NCBI RefSeq assembly: GCF_014771645.1
Contig: NZ_CP061738.1
Span: 307,191 to 371,190, forward strand
DNA from: Candidatus Wolbachia massiliensis
GTDB lineage: Bacteria > Pseudomonadota > Alphaproteobacteria > Rickettsiales > Anaplasmataceae
Reading direction: 5' to 3'
Length of the DNA stretch: 64,000 bases
The notes under the pieces: model-generated
What the model was told of the DNA's origin: nothing
The model's database searches: none
Seen by the model: only the letters and a program-made list of their open reading frames with translations
Translations under genes and position numbers: made by a program
In this document: positions 1 through 7,953 of the stretch, in pieces
How positions within the stretch are numbered: position 1 is the stretch's first letter
Layout: each line of letters starts with the position of its first letter

Positions 1-109
1 ATGATTTTTAATAATTTTTTAGAGTTAAAAAAGGACAAGTGTATTTTTTTGTTGACTTGCTTATTTATTATGGTAGTCACTAAGAGCGAGTAATTAATGG
101 TTATATAAT

Positions 110-578
110 ATGACTGGTGGGGTAGAAAGCAAGAAACCAAATGAAAATGATTTGGTTTCAGATGATAAATCGTCAACACTGATTGATCTAGACGAAGGTT
201 CACTTGACTTTTTAAGAGAACTATTAGGTGATAGTGCATCACAAGATGAGATTCAGGAGTTTGTTGAATATTGCATAGAGGAAAAATCACTTGATTTTTT
301 AGAATAATTCCTAGGTCGTAAGCCATCACAAGATGAGATTCGACGATTAACTAAACTTGTAAGCAAAGAGACTGATCCAAATGTGACAGATCGAGGTGGT
401 AAAACTCCTGAAAATCAAGAGGATCTCCCTACCTGTGATGGTGAGGAAATTTGTGAGTCAAGAGGTAGCTCCGGCGGTGATAATCAGGAAGTTTCTCATG
501 AATCTAATAGAAACTCAGAAGAAGGCCCGAGCAATAGCTCAGGTGATTCTTGTTCTTCTGGAAAAGGCTCATTATCAA
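110..578 (+). pseudogene. repeat-containing hypothetical gene, stop codon inside and cut by IS5
   Basis: A single frame runs from the ATG at 110 to the IS5 boundary but is broken by TAA at 305-307. The protein is acidic and Ser/Gly rich. Two tandem motifs are visible: SLDFLRELLGDSASQDEI before the stop, and SLDFLE-stop-FLGRKPSQDEI across it, so the stop falls inside the second repeat. After the stop the frame continues with a low-complexity Ser/Asn/Gly/Glu segment up to the insertion. The 3' part is not found on the other side of the IS, where an unrelated minus-strand gene fragment starts, so an IS-mediated rearrangement or deletion is likely. The function is unknown; the composition resembles lineage-specific candidate effectors of Wolbachia, which is inference. 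Confidence 0.6.
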
Positions 579-580
579 TA

Positions 581-1539
581 GACTTGCTGCAAAATAGTGT
601 AAAAGATGGTAAAGTAAGAAAAAGAGGGATGAGAAGTGAGGGAAAATGAGTCTAAATTACCATAAAGTAAATAAACACCCAAGAAATTTTCGAGATATAA
701 CGGGATTGAAAATAGAAGAATTCGAAAAAATTGTTAAAAAAGTAAGGCCAGAGTGGGAAAAGCTTGAAAAACAGAAAAAGCGCCACGGAAGAACTGCTAA
801 ATTACCAACGCTGGAAGATAAAATGCTGTGCGTAATTTTGTATTATCGGACCTACATAACCCACAGATTTTTGGGCTGCCTTTTCAATTTACATAATGCA
901 AATATTTGCCGACTTTTGAAGAAAATAGAGCCGCTACTGGCCAAAAAAATTACCATAAAAAAGGACAGAACCCTAACTCCAGAGAGGATTATGAAGGTAC
1001 TGGCAGATGTTACAGAACAGCAGATACAGCAGCCAAAAGAAAGCAAAAAACGTAAGAGATCTTACTCAGGAAAGAAAAAAATGACGACTATGAAAACAGA
1101 AATTGTGATCGAAGAAAGTGGGCAAATTCTATCGGTTTCAAGATCTTACCGTGGGAAAATTCACGATTTTCGGATAAGAAAACAGGAGAAATTGCTGCCT
1201 ACGGACAGTATAAAGCATGCTGATTCTGGCTATCAGGGATGGCAAAAGTTGCAAAGTAATGTTGTGATACCATACAAAAAATACCGAAAAAAGCTACTAA
1301 CTGAGGAGCAAAAGGAGCACAACCGAGAGTTGGCATCATTTAGAATGAGGGTCGAAAATAAGATACGAGAATTGAAAATATTCAAGATTTTGTCGTACGT
1401 TTACCGCAACTTTCAGAAAAAATATAACATGAGATTTAACATAATAGCTGGTCTCGTGAATTTGAGGCATGGGTTTTAGCCAACTGCTTTTTTAACCTAA
1501 TTTATCCTGAAATTAGTACGTACCACTTCGCAGCAGGTC
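581..1539 (+). mobile_element. IS5-family element, copy A, complete (959 bp)
   Basis: The left end GACTTGCTGCAAAATAG and the inverted right end CCACTTCGCAGCAGGTC form imperfect terminal inverted repeats. TA lies at both borders (579-580 and 1540-1541), consistent with a TA target duplication. One transposase gene fills the element. Eight further full or partial copies occur in the window. This copy differs from the others by one base (ATG in place of TTG codon near 990), giving Met instead of Leu. It separates a pseudogene on the left from a DUF2163 fragment on the right. Confidence 0.93.
646..1479 (+). CDS. IS5-family transposase (copy A)
   Basis: This 277-aa DDE transposase has an N-terminal helix-turn-helix region (about residues 1-100, with LEDKMLCVILYYRTYITHRF) and a DDE_Tnp_4-like catalytic region. 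Candidate catalytic residues are Asp in LADVTEQ, Asp in HADSGYQG and Glu in RMRVENKIRELK. The frame is a single uninterrupted ORF, unlike IS5 groups that need a frameshift. The start is preceded by the Shine-Dalgarno-like GTGAGGGAAA. Identical or near-identical copies are at 7950, 15444 (minus) and 63174. Nothing in the sequence argues against activity. Confidence 0.9.
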   Translation: MSLNYHKVNKHPRNFRDITGLKIEEFEKIVKKVRPEWEKLEKQKKRHGRTAKLPTLEDKMLCVILYYRTYITHRFLGCLFNLHNANICRLLKKIEPLLAKKITIKKDRTLTPERIMKVLADVTEQQIQQPKESKKRKRSYSGKKKMTTMKTEIVIEESGQILSVSRSYRGKIHDFRIRKQEKLLPTDSIKHADSGYQGWQKLQSNVVIPYKKYRKKLLTEEQKEHNRELASFRMRVENKIRELKIFKILSYVYRNFQKKYNMRFNIIAGLVNLRHGF

Positions 1540-1541
1540 TA

Positions 1542-1735
1542 GTTTTTAAATCGCTGTTTAACAGTATACTGCTGGCCGTAAATCCACTTGAAGATTTATA
1601 GAGTATATTATTAACATTTAAATCCCCATCATAATCAGTAAATCCCATTACTTTTCCATCAACGAGTGTTAATTTCCAACACGTAGCAATGGTAAGTAAT
1701 TCTCCAGCTAAATGATCTTTTAACGTAGTTTGCAT
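1542..1735 (-). pseudogene. phage/GTA DUF2163-type protein, N-terminal fragment
   Basis: On the minus strand an AGGAGG ribosome binding site precedes an ATG at 1735. The first 64 residues (MQTTLKDHLAGELL, then ATCWKLTLVDGKVMGFTDYDGDL) match the N-terminus of DUF2163/TIGR02218 phage proteins, which lie near the tail genes of alphaproteobacterial prophages and gene transfer agents. The full family protein is near 280 residues. Here the gene is cut by IS5 copy A after LLNSDLK, and the last 13 in-frame codons come from the IS end. It has the same orientation as the terminase pseudogene 375 bp upstream, so both probably come from one decayed phage or GTA-like locus. Confidence 0.65.
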
Positions 1736-1903
1736 AGGAACCTCCTATTTAGTTGATTAAATTTAAAAGCAGATATACAGCCGGCAGATAAGGCTTGAGT
1801 AGTGCTTTAGCCTGCATAAATGCACGAACAGTTATAAAAAACGGCACCATCCCAGTGCGTATGATACGAACATTTGTTTCTGTTCAGGTAATAGATGCCA
1901 GTA

Positions 1904-2046
1904 CACAACTGTACGAACATTTATTTTGCCAAGGTCAACAAACGGTGTCATGGAAGTACTGGCATCCATTATTTCCATAAAATGTTATATTTTAACATAA
2001 AACAGCTACTTTTATACTCACCAATTTAACAAAATTCCTAGATCCC
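1904..2046 (-). repeat. dispersed repeat family W, copy W1 (empty IS630 site)
   Basis: Read on the minus strand this 140-bp AT-rich segment matches 16881-17970 (there split by IS630) and in part 61581-61669. Shared landmarks are TTAAATTGGTGAGTATAAAA, a core near-palindrome ATGTTAAAATATAACAT, GGATGCCAGTACTTCCATGA, and TGTTCGTACAGTTGTG at the far end. No coding capacity is evident. The TA in CCAGTACTTCC (about 1957) is uninterrupted here but carries IS630 in W2. Confidence 0.75.
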
Positions 2047-2078
2047 AGTGCTCCTACTGGCTTTCTCACATCGCCAGT

Positions 2079-2099
2079 GCTTGACCGCCGCGGTCAAGC
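2079..2099. repeat. GC-rich perfect hairpin
   Basis: GCTTGACCG-CCG-CGGTCAAGC is a perfect 9-bp stem with a 3-nt loop, much more GC-rich than its surroundings. It lies just beyond the terminase 3' end (2110). No T-run follows on either side, so a simple terminator is doubtful. It resembles the short palindromic repeats scattered in Wolbachia intergenic DNA. Confidence 0.6.
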
Positions 2100-2561
2100 A
2101 GGAGCAAGATCACAGTGTTCGTATAGCTGCAACCCTGGCGGTATTGTTTCTCATCCACTGTAGGTATTGTATGGTGCTGTCAACTTGGTCGTTGTAGTGC
2201 GTCTCTGGAAACATTAAAATCTCATATTCAAAATCATTCAGCCATATCGCTTGGTGCGGTAGAAAGACTTTGCCAGATTCTATCATTGGAACAATTTGGT
2301 GGAATCGAGCGAGTTTGTCGTCATGTGGCACTACTTCAATAATAGGTAAATCACTATTTGCCTTCAGCTCTTGTACTAATTGCTGACCACTTGTTTTCGC
2401 TTCAATCAAAATTGTGTGCGGTGTCCATCTCGCAGCTAGCGACAAAACCTGTTCTTTCAGTTTCGGATACTCGAGCTTTGCACGATATACGTCAAGTATA
2501 GCCCTTCTCATAAAAGTAGAAACAGGATAGAATAGGGGCTTAGGGTAATGAAAAGGTAAAA

Positions 2562-2942
2562 GTGCCAGCAGCATATAGCTATGACTTAAGGAAAAAAGCC
2601 ATCCAGGCGTTGGATGAAGGAGAGAGTAAAACAGCAGTAGCAAAGAGATTCAAAATTGGTAGAGTAACATTGTATAAATGGGAGAAAAGGCGCAAAGAAA
2701 CAGGAGATTTTCAATCGAAGAAACTGGGGAATAGGGGCTATAATCATAAAATTACCGACTGGAATGCGTTTGCAGAATTTGTGAAAAAACATGGCGATAA
2801 AACACAGTCAGAGGTGGCTAAACTATGGGGCAATATAAGTCGTCAAACAATTCATAGAGCTCTGAAAAAAATTGGATTTACACGCAAAAAAAGACTTATG
2901 GGTACAAAGAAAGGAACGAAGAAAAACGAGCTGAATTTTTAA
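2562..2942 (+). CDS. IS630-family transposase, OrfA (HTH part)
   Basis: This 126-aa frame begins MPAAYSYDLRKKAIQALDEG and contains two helix-turn-helix regions, the first around ESKTAVAKRFKIGRVTLYKW and the second around SEVAKLWGNISRQTIHRALK. These bind the element ends. Alone it lacks the catalytic domain. An A7 run at 2886-2892 (CGC AAA AAA AG) lets ribosomes slip by -1 into OrfB, giving KKKTYGYKERNEEKR, the join expected in IS630 transposases. The two frames therefore probably make one fusion protein. The second intact copy has the same run. Confidence 0.88.
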   Translation: MPAAYSYDLRKKAIQALDEGESKTAVAKRFKIGRVTLYKWEKRRKETGDFQSKKLGNRGYNHKITDWNAFAEFVKKHGDKTQSEVAKLWGNISRQTIHRALKKIGFTRKKRLMGTKKGTKKNELNF

Positions 2943-3439
2943 AAGTTATATCTGCAAAATCTCCTGAAAAGCTGGTATATATTGATGAATCTGGTATAGA
3001 CAATACAGAGGACTACCCATACGGGTATTGCAGAAAGGGAGAGAGGTTTCATGCATTAAAATCAGGTAAAAAAACGCAGCGAGTTAGCATGATTGCAGCT
3101 TTAAACAAGGGAAAAATCGTTGCACCTATGACCTTTGAAGGCTATTGTGATACAGAGATTTTTAATGGCTGGTTCGAGCAATTTCTGGCACCAATTTTAC
3201 AGCCTGGACAAACGGTGATTTTGGACAATGCAACTTTTCATAAGTCTAAAAAGATTGTCGAATTTGCCAAAAGTGTTGGTGCAGAAATTATGTATCTCCC
3301 TCCCTATTCTCCTGATTTTAATGATATTGAACACTATTGGTTTGCTATCAAAAACAGAGTCAGAAGGAACATACCTCTGTTTAAATCTTTTCGCCATGCT
3401 GTCGATTCTGCTTTTCTTCATTTGTTTCCACTATTATGA
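2891..3439 (+). CDS. IS630-family transposase, OrfB (DDE catalytic part)
   Basis: This frame is reached by -1 slippage at the A7 run and ends at TGA 3437-3439. It holds the catalytic triad motifs of DDE_3 transposases: Asp in VYIDESGID, Asp in VILDNATFHKSKK and the acidic residue in PPYSPDFNDIEHYW. The first independent ATG is at 3089, inside the domain, so separate translation would give a truncated catalytic part. It ends 9 bp before the right terminal base of the element, as is usual for compact ISs. Confidence 0.88.
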   Translation, partial: KTYGYKERNEEKRAEFLKVISAKSPEKLVYIDESGIDNTEDYPYGYCRKGERFHALKSGKKTQRVSMIAALNKGKIVAPMTFEGYCDTEIFNGWFEQFLAPILQPGQTVILDNATFHKSKKIVEFAKSVGAEIMYLPPYSPDFNDIEHYWFAIKNRVRRNIPLFKSFRHAVDSAFLHLFPLL

Positions 3440-4642
3440 GAAGGGCTATAAATAAAATTTATTATCTATTTTTGCCCAGGTGGTGCAGACGCTAAAACCG
3501 CTAGAATCGTTTGTTGAAACCGCAGTGTCCCAACTTTGCGTTACATGCGAGAGATTATCAGGAAATTTTTTATAACGTTTCAACCACTCTGGTTTGATCA
3601 TACCACTTAAAAATGGTAAAGGGTTTTGTTGATATTGAGCAGCAAAAGCATAACTCCCAAGTTCAACCTTCATCATCTCAATTTCTTCTTTTCCTTCATC
3701 TAATGGATATAGCAACTGACCTTCCTTTCTTAAGTATAAAATCCTCGCAGGCGATGCTGTAATCCAGCTTTTATTGCTGGTTGTAGTTACTCTGACGACA
3801 GGAACAAGAAAAGAAGGCATTGTCTTTTTGATTGAATAGATAATCTCCTTATTTTCAGCTATTATTGGCAAACAAATATGATGCCATATGTTTTTTGGCT
3901 TGGAGAGAAGGTGTCCGGTTAAATCTTCCTGATGTAGTCTGTGCATCACAAGAACAATTACTCCTTTTTTTCTATTATTGAGCCTCGGTACTAGAGTCTG
4001 ATCGAACCAGTTTGTAGCGCGCTTTCTAAACGTTCCACTCAAAGCTTGAGCGGAACTCAGCGGATCGTCCACAATGATGAAATCACCACCTTCACCGGTT
4101 AACGTTCCACCAACAGACGTTGCAATTCTATATCCTCTCTGCACTGTTTGAAATTTGTATTTAGTATTTTGATCTTTAGATAGTTCTACCTCTGGAAATA
4201 GCTCTCTATACCAACTAGACTGCATTATACATCTTGTATCGAGCGAGTGTTTTTCACTGAGCAGCCGAGAGTAACTTACAACTATTATTCTTGCAGTTGG
4301 CTGATGTCCCAGTATCCATGCGGGCCATGCAACACTCACACACATGGACTTCATCGAACGTGGAGGCATATTGAATATGATTCGCCTCACTTCACCAGCA
4401 CTTGCCGCTTCTAGCCTGTCTGCTATGACTTTTACGTACCGATAATTATTACCCCGGTACCACCGTTTGAAAGCATAATTCAATGAATTTTAAAAAGCTT
4501 ATATTTTCCATATTAGATCCCTTAGCCCATATCCAATACTGAATCCAGAAAAAAAGGATCCCAGCCGCAGCGGGATCTCATCTACTTCAGCCACAAATAT
4601 TTAAGAAATTTACTAAATGGGAAGTACCCCTATCCAATACTA

Positions 4643-4830
4643 GACCTGCTGCGAAGTGGTACGTACTAATTTCAGGATAAATTAGGTTAAAAAAGCAGTT
4701 AGCTAAAACCCATGCCTCAAATTCACGAGACCAGCTATTATGTTAAATCTCATGTTATATTTTTTCTGAAAGTTGCGGTAAACGTACGACAAAATCTTGA
4801 ATATTTTCAATTCTCGTATCTTATTTTCGA
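4643..4830 (-). mobile_element. IS5-family element, 3'-end fragment (copy H)
   Basis: The sequence starting GACCTGCTGCGAAGTGG is the right end of the IS5 element in minus orientation, preceded by TA at 4641-4642. It matches full copies until TTATTTTCGA at 4830 and then changes into repeat R1. One substitution (GTTAGC for GTTGGC) sets it apart from the other copies, which suggests an older fragment. It encodes only the last ~40 residues of the transposase. Confidence 0.9.
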
Positions 4831-4984
4831 AAGGTACACATAGTGCGAAAAATTAAACAATGACACGCCAGATATACTAAGTTTTTTTGTCGTTTTTATC
4901 TGCACAGACTGAAGATAAATAAATAGCTTCACTGGTATGGTAAGGAGAAAGGAGAGGTTTGTCAAGTAATCTTTTTGTTTTTCA
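4831..4984 (-). repeat. promoter-led repeat R1 (candidate small RNA), truncated
   Basis: On the minus strand TTGACA (4965-4960), a 17-bp spacer and TACCAT (4942-4937) are followed by the family's conserved block GGCGTGTCATTGTTTAATTT and GCACTATGTG. The block ends abruptly at IS5 fragment H, so the 3' half is missing. It sits behind glmU on the same strand. Close relatives are R2 (13.2 kb), R3 (30.7 kb), R4 (40.0 kb) and R5 (52.2 kb). There is no convincing ORF. Confidence 0.7.
4937..4965 (-). promoter_or_regulatory. sigma70-type promoter of repeat R1
   Basis: TTGACA and TACCAT are separated by exactly 17 bp, reading leftward. The flanking AAAGATTAC just upstream of the -35 is shared with R4 and R5, and the 17-bp spacing is kept in all five copies. 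Confidence 0.7.
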
Positions 4985-5010
4985 ATCACAATGTTTGTAC
5001 AGTTGTGATT
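4984..5010. terminator. hairpin after glmU, possible bidirectional terminator
   Basis: AATCACAA and TTGTGATT form a perfect 8-bp stem around an 11-nt loop, followed by TTTTA on the plus strand and GAAAAA on the minus strand. It lies 22 bp beyond the glmU stop. The loop contains GTTTGTACAG, a variant of a short motif seen at several intergenic sites of the window. Confidence 0.45.
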
Positions 5011-5032
5011 TTAATGAGAGAGTTAAATTGAA

Positions 5033-6274
5033 CTACTTTATTTTCTTGACCATTTGCTTTCTTTTCGTGATTACAAGTCTTCTTTTTGGCACATCCCTTA
5101 CTACAATGCTGCCTGCTGCAATCACAGATTCATCATGAACATTAAGCGGTGCAATCAATGAACTATTGGCGCCAACAAAGCAATTGCTTCCTATATTCGT
5201 TTTATGTTTCTTGTGCCCGTCATAGTTACAAATAACAGTGCCTGCACCTATATTGCTCCTTGGGCCTACTTCAGTATTACCTATGTAACTTAAGTGTTTT
5301 ATTTTAGTATCTTCGCCTATATCGCTTGCTTTTGCTTCAACAAAATTTCCTACGGTCGCATTATCGCCAATTGTCGTGTCTTCACATTTAGCAAATGGGC
5401 CAACTTTAGCACCAGACCCTATTTTTACCCCAGGACCAAAAAAAACGTATGGATAAATAATCGAATCTATACCAATTTGTGTGTCGAGAGAAAAAAAAAC
5501 AGTTTCTGGCGCAACAAGCGTCACTCCAGAGTTGGTAAAAAATTTTCTTTTGTTTTCTTGAAAATAAAACTCAGCTTTTGTAAGATTATCTCTAGTATTT
5601 ATGCCAATTGCTTCTTCTTCATCAGTAACAACGTAGCCGGTATTTAAATTATTCTGCACTGCAATGGAGACTATATCAGTTAAATAATATTCGTGAGTTG
5701 AGCTATTACACTCTATCTTTTCCACCAATTTACGTAAATTCCTTGCATATGCAACTATTATTCCAGCATTAGCAAGAAACTTCTCATCAACATTTTCTCT
5801 ATCTTGTGCCTCTACAATTTCTCTTAAAGAACCGTCCTCAATAATCAACCTACCGTATTCTCTATTGCTGGTTTTAAAACCAAGACAAACTAGATCCTTA
5901 CCTTCTTCTAAGCAACTGGCCATTTTAGTTATTGTGCTACTTTTTATGAGTGGGGTATCTCCATACTGCACAACAACTATGTTCGTATCTGGCAAATCTT
6001 TCAGGTTTCTCATCGCAGTTTTAACTGCATCTCCTGTACCGAGTGTTGATTCTTGTGTAATTAATTGTATGTCTTCAAAGCACTCCAGCCTTTCAATGAG
6101 TGGTAAATCAACCACAACAGCTATAGCTGCAGGTTTTAACTGCCTTGCATTATGAATTACATGCTCGAGCATGGAAAAATTGCCTATTTTGTGTAGAACT
6201 TTAGGTAAGCCTGAATTCATTCGCTTGCCATGCCCGGCAGCAAGTATAACAAGTGTATAAGCTCTATCTATCAC
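5033..6274 (-). CDS. glmU: bifunctional GlmU: GlcNAc-1-P uridyltransferase / GlcN-1-P acetyltransferase
   Basis: GlmU makes UDP-GlcNAc, the first committed precursor of peptidoglycan (lipid II), in the cytosol. The N-terminal nucleotidyltransferase signature LAAGHGKRMNSGLPKVLH is at residues 11-28 (Lys replaces the usual Thr in GxGTRM) and the metal-binding YGDTPL is near residue 105. From about residue 260 left-handed beta-helix hexapeptides appear (VKIGSGAKVGPFA, TIGDNATVG), with the acetyltransferase motifs KHLSYIGN and NIGAGTVICNYDG. At 413 aa it is shorter than the ~456 aa of enterobacteria, mainly at the C-terminal tail. The start abuts the pheS stop, so the two are probably cotranscribed. 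Confidence 0.95.
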   Translation of the reverse strand: MIDRAYTLVILAAGHGKRMNSGLPKVLHKIGNFSMLEHVIHNARQLKPAAIAVVVDLPLIERLECFEDIQLITQESTLGTGDAVKTAMRNLKDLPDTNIVVVQYGDTPLIKSSTITKMASCLEEGKDLVCLGFKTSNREYGRLIIEDGSLREIVEAQDRENVDEKFLANAGIIVAYARNLRKLVEKIECNSSTHEYYLTDIVSIAVQNNLNTGYVVTDEEEAIGINTRDNLTKAEFYFQENKRKFFTNSGVTLVAPETVFFSLDTQIGIDSIIYPYVFFGPGVKIGSGAKVGPFAKCEDTTIGDNATVGNFVEAKASDIGEDTKIKHLSYIGNTEVGPRSNIGAGTVICNYDGHKKHKTNIGSNCFVGANSSLIAPLNVHDESVIAAGSIVVRDVPKRRLVITKRKQMVKKIK

Positions 6275-7318
6275 TTATTTTAAAGATGAGAAGTGAAAAC
6301 CGTAGTGGTCAAGCCAGCTGATTTTGTTATCGTAAAAGCTCCTTAAGTCGCTAATTTGGTATTTCAGCATTGCGAGCCTTTCTATGCCAATGCCGAATGC
6401 AAAACCATTGTACTTAGTATGGTCTATTCCAACATTTTGAAAGACATTTGGATGCACCATACCGCATCCTAGTACTTCTATCCACTGACTACCCTTATAA
6501 CTTATATCTACCTCCGCAGAAGGCTCAGTAAAAGGAAAGAAACTATTACGAAAACGTATCTTTAACCCTTTATCTCCAAAAAACTTACTAAGGAAGCGAT
6601 GAATAGTAAATTTTAACTGGCCCATATTGACATTTTCATTGACATATAATCCCTCTATCTGATGGAACATAGGAGTGTGAGTTGCATCAAAGTCATTTCT
6701 GTATACCCTACCAGCAGCTACTATTTTAATTGGAAAAGTTTTTGCTTTTTCCATGGTTCTAATCTGCACAGATGAGGTATGAGTACGTAACACCATTCTT
6801 TTATCGTTTATTTTATTCTTCAAATAGAAGGTATCCTGCTCCTCTCGTGCAGGATGATGACTTGGAGTATTCAGTGCATCAAATACATGAAATTCGTCTT
6901 CAATGTCAGGACCATCAACTGCTCTAAAACCCATCTGTGCAAAAGTGAGCTTTACTTCATTTATGACTTTACTCAGTGGATGAACTCTACCAATTTTTTC
7001 TGGTCTAGCAGGCAATGTGATATCAACTGCCTCATTTTGTAATTTAAAGTTAACTTCTTCGGCTTTTAGCACATTTTCCTTACTTACTATAAGCTGATCT
7101 AACTTATCACGAAAAACGTTGATAACTGCGCCTAAATCGCGCTTTCTTTCTGCATCTTCTATTTTTTTTAAGTCATCAAAATAAGCTTTAATTACACCCT
7201 TTTTTCCTAAATACGATAGCCTAACTTTTTCTAAATCTTGCAAAGAGGAAGCACTTTCAATTTCAGAAACTGCTTTATCTTCAAGTGAAGATATTTCATT
7301 CAATAGCTCTGTGTTCAT
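6275..7318 (-). CDS. pheS: phenylalanine--tRNA ligase alpha subunit
   Basis: PheS is the catalytic subunit of the alpha2-beta2 class II synthetase that charges tRNA-Phe. The N-terminal coiled coil (about 1-90) is followed by HPLSKVINEVKLTFAQMGF, motif 2 (RVYRNDFDATHTPMFHQIEG) and motif 3 (GFAFGIGIERLAMLKY). At 347 aa the length is normal. Its partner pheT is not in this window. A good promoter lies just upstream, and an IS5 pair is inserted immediately beyond that promoter's -35 box. Confidence 0.96.
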   Translation of the reverse strand: MNTELLNEISSLEDKAVSEIESASSLQDLEKVRLSYLGKKGVIKAYFDDLKKIEDAERKRDLGAVINVFRDKLDQLIVSKENVLKAEEVNFKLQNEAVDITLPARPEKIGRVHPLSKVINEVKLTFAQMGFRAVDGPDIEDEFHVFDALNTPSHHPAREEQDTFYLKNKINDKRMVLRTHTSSVQIRTMEKAKTFPIKIVAAGRVYRNDFDATHTPMFHQIEGLYVNENVNMGQLKFTIHRFLSKFFGDKGLKIRFRNSFFPFTEPSAEVDISYKGSQWIEVLGCGMVHPNVFQNVGIDHTKYNGFAFGIGIERLAMLKYQISDLRSFYDNKISWLDHYGFHFSSLK

Positions 7319-7342
7319 CCTAAAACGCTCGCTTAAACTTCC

Positions 7343-7370
7343 ATTATAGTGAAATCTTAAACAGCATCAA
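7343..7370 (-). promoter_or_regulatory. promoter of pheS-glmU
   Basis: On the minus strand TTGATG (7370-7365), a 16-bp spacer and a perfect TATAAT (7348-7343) lie about 25 bp before the pheS ATG. The left end of IS5 copy B begins at 7373, two bases past the -35, so everything farther upstream has been replaced by IS sequence. Confidence 0.65.
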
Positions 7371-7372
7371 CA

Positions 7373-7883
7373 GACTTGCTGCAAAATAGTGTAAAAGATG
7401 GTAAAGTAAGAAAAAGAGGGATGAGAAGTGAGGGAAAATGAGTCTAAATTACCATAAAGTAAATAAACACCCAAGAAATTTTCGAGATATAACGGGATTG
7501 AAAATAGAAGAATTCGAAAAAATTGTTAAAAAAGTAAGGCCAGAGTGGGAAAAGCTTGAAAAACAGAAAAAGCGCCACGGAAGAACTGCTAAATTACCAA
7601 CGCTGGAAGATAAAATGCTGTGCGTAATTTTGTATTATCGGACCTACATAACCCACAGATTTTTGGGCTGCCTTTTCAATTTACATAATGCAAATATTTG
7701 CCGACTTTTGAAGAAAATAGAGCCGCTACTGGCCAAAAAAATTACCATAAAAAAGGACAGAACCCTAACTCCAGAGAGGATTTTGAAGGTACTGGCAGAT
7801 GTTACAGAACAGCAGATACAGCAGCCAAAAGAAAGCAAAAAACGTAAGAGATCTTACTCAGGAAAGAAAAAAATGACGACTAT
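7373..7883 (+). mobile_element. IS5-family element, 5' fragment (copy B) fused to copy C
   Basis: It starts GACTTGCTGC but is preceded by CA rather than TA, and it matches full copies through ATGACGACTA. There the next complete copy (C) begins directly, in head-to-tail order. The same partial/full junction recurs in inverse orientation at 16342-16345. The fragment carries the first ~147 codons of the transposase. Confidence 0.9.
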
Positions 7884-7953
7884 AGACTTGCTGCAAAATA
7901 GTGTAAAAGATGGTAAAGTAAGAAAAAGAGGGATGAGAAGTGAGGGAAAATGA
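7438..7953 (+). pseudogene. chimeric truncated IS5 transposase
   Basis: The first ~147 residues equal the IS5 transposase; the frame then runs through the junction into the 5' untranslated part of copy C and ends with DLLQNSVKDGKVRKRG and a short tail. The helix-turn-helix region is kept and two of the three catalytic residues are lost. Such a DNA-binding fragment could in principle inhibit transposition, which is inference. Its stop overlaps the start of the next transposase by 4 bp (ATGA). Confidence 0.75.

Larger units (their letters stand above)
2499..3448 (+). mobile_element. IS630-family element, copy 1, complete (950 bp)
   Basis: The inverted ends TAGCCCTTCTCATAA and its complement are flanked by TA on both sides (2497-2498 and 3449-3450), the classic IS630/Tc1 target. 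It carries two overlapping transposase frames. It is inserted in the terminase pseudogene; deleting the element and one TA restores the frame. A second intact copy of the same length is at 16966-17915, and truncated copies are at 14894 and 61770. Confidence 0.94.
2110..4511 (-). pseudogene. phage/GTA-like terminase large subunit, frameshifted and split by IS630
   Basis: The gene can be reconstructed on the minus strand. It starts at ATG 4511 (MENISFLKFIELCFQTVVPG); a one-base frameshift near 4460 then passes into the frame NNYRYVKVIADRLEAASAGE, followed by the Walker A-like NMPPRSMKS, a FIIVDDP Walker B region and the nuclease-domain start QSWDTAV. The frame is interrupted at NKFYL by an IS630 element (2499-3448) and resumes with LDVYRAKLEYPK to the end at 2110. 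Removing the IS and one TA joins the frame exactly (NKFYLLDVYRAK). The protein is about 475 aa without the IS, like TIGR01630/GTA-type terminases, which package DNA into heads. It is non-functional now. Confidence 0.85.

Noticed and set aside
1-93. A 30-codon ATG frame at the very start of the window
   Set aside because: Short, AT-rich, no ribosome binding site visible and no recognised product; the window edge hides context.
104-109. TATAAT immediately before the ATG at 110
   Set aside because: A -10 box touching the start codon cannot give a normal leader, and no -35 lies 16-18 bp upstream.
852-1046. Minus-strand 64-codon frame rich in Cys and Phe, present in every IS5 copy
   Set aside because: It is the exact antisense of the transposase and is repeated only because the IS is.
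1795-1980. 61-codon frame with a Cys/Thr-rich product
   Set aside because: It falls inside repeat W1 and upstream repeat DNA, reads through palindromes and has no homologous frame in W2 or W3.
3197-3421. 74-codon antisense frame inside IS630, also near 14921 and 16993
   Set aside because: Antisense of OrfB; recurrence follows the element, not independent selection.
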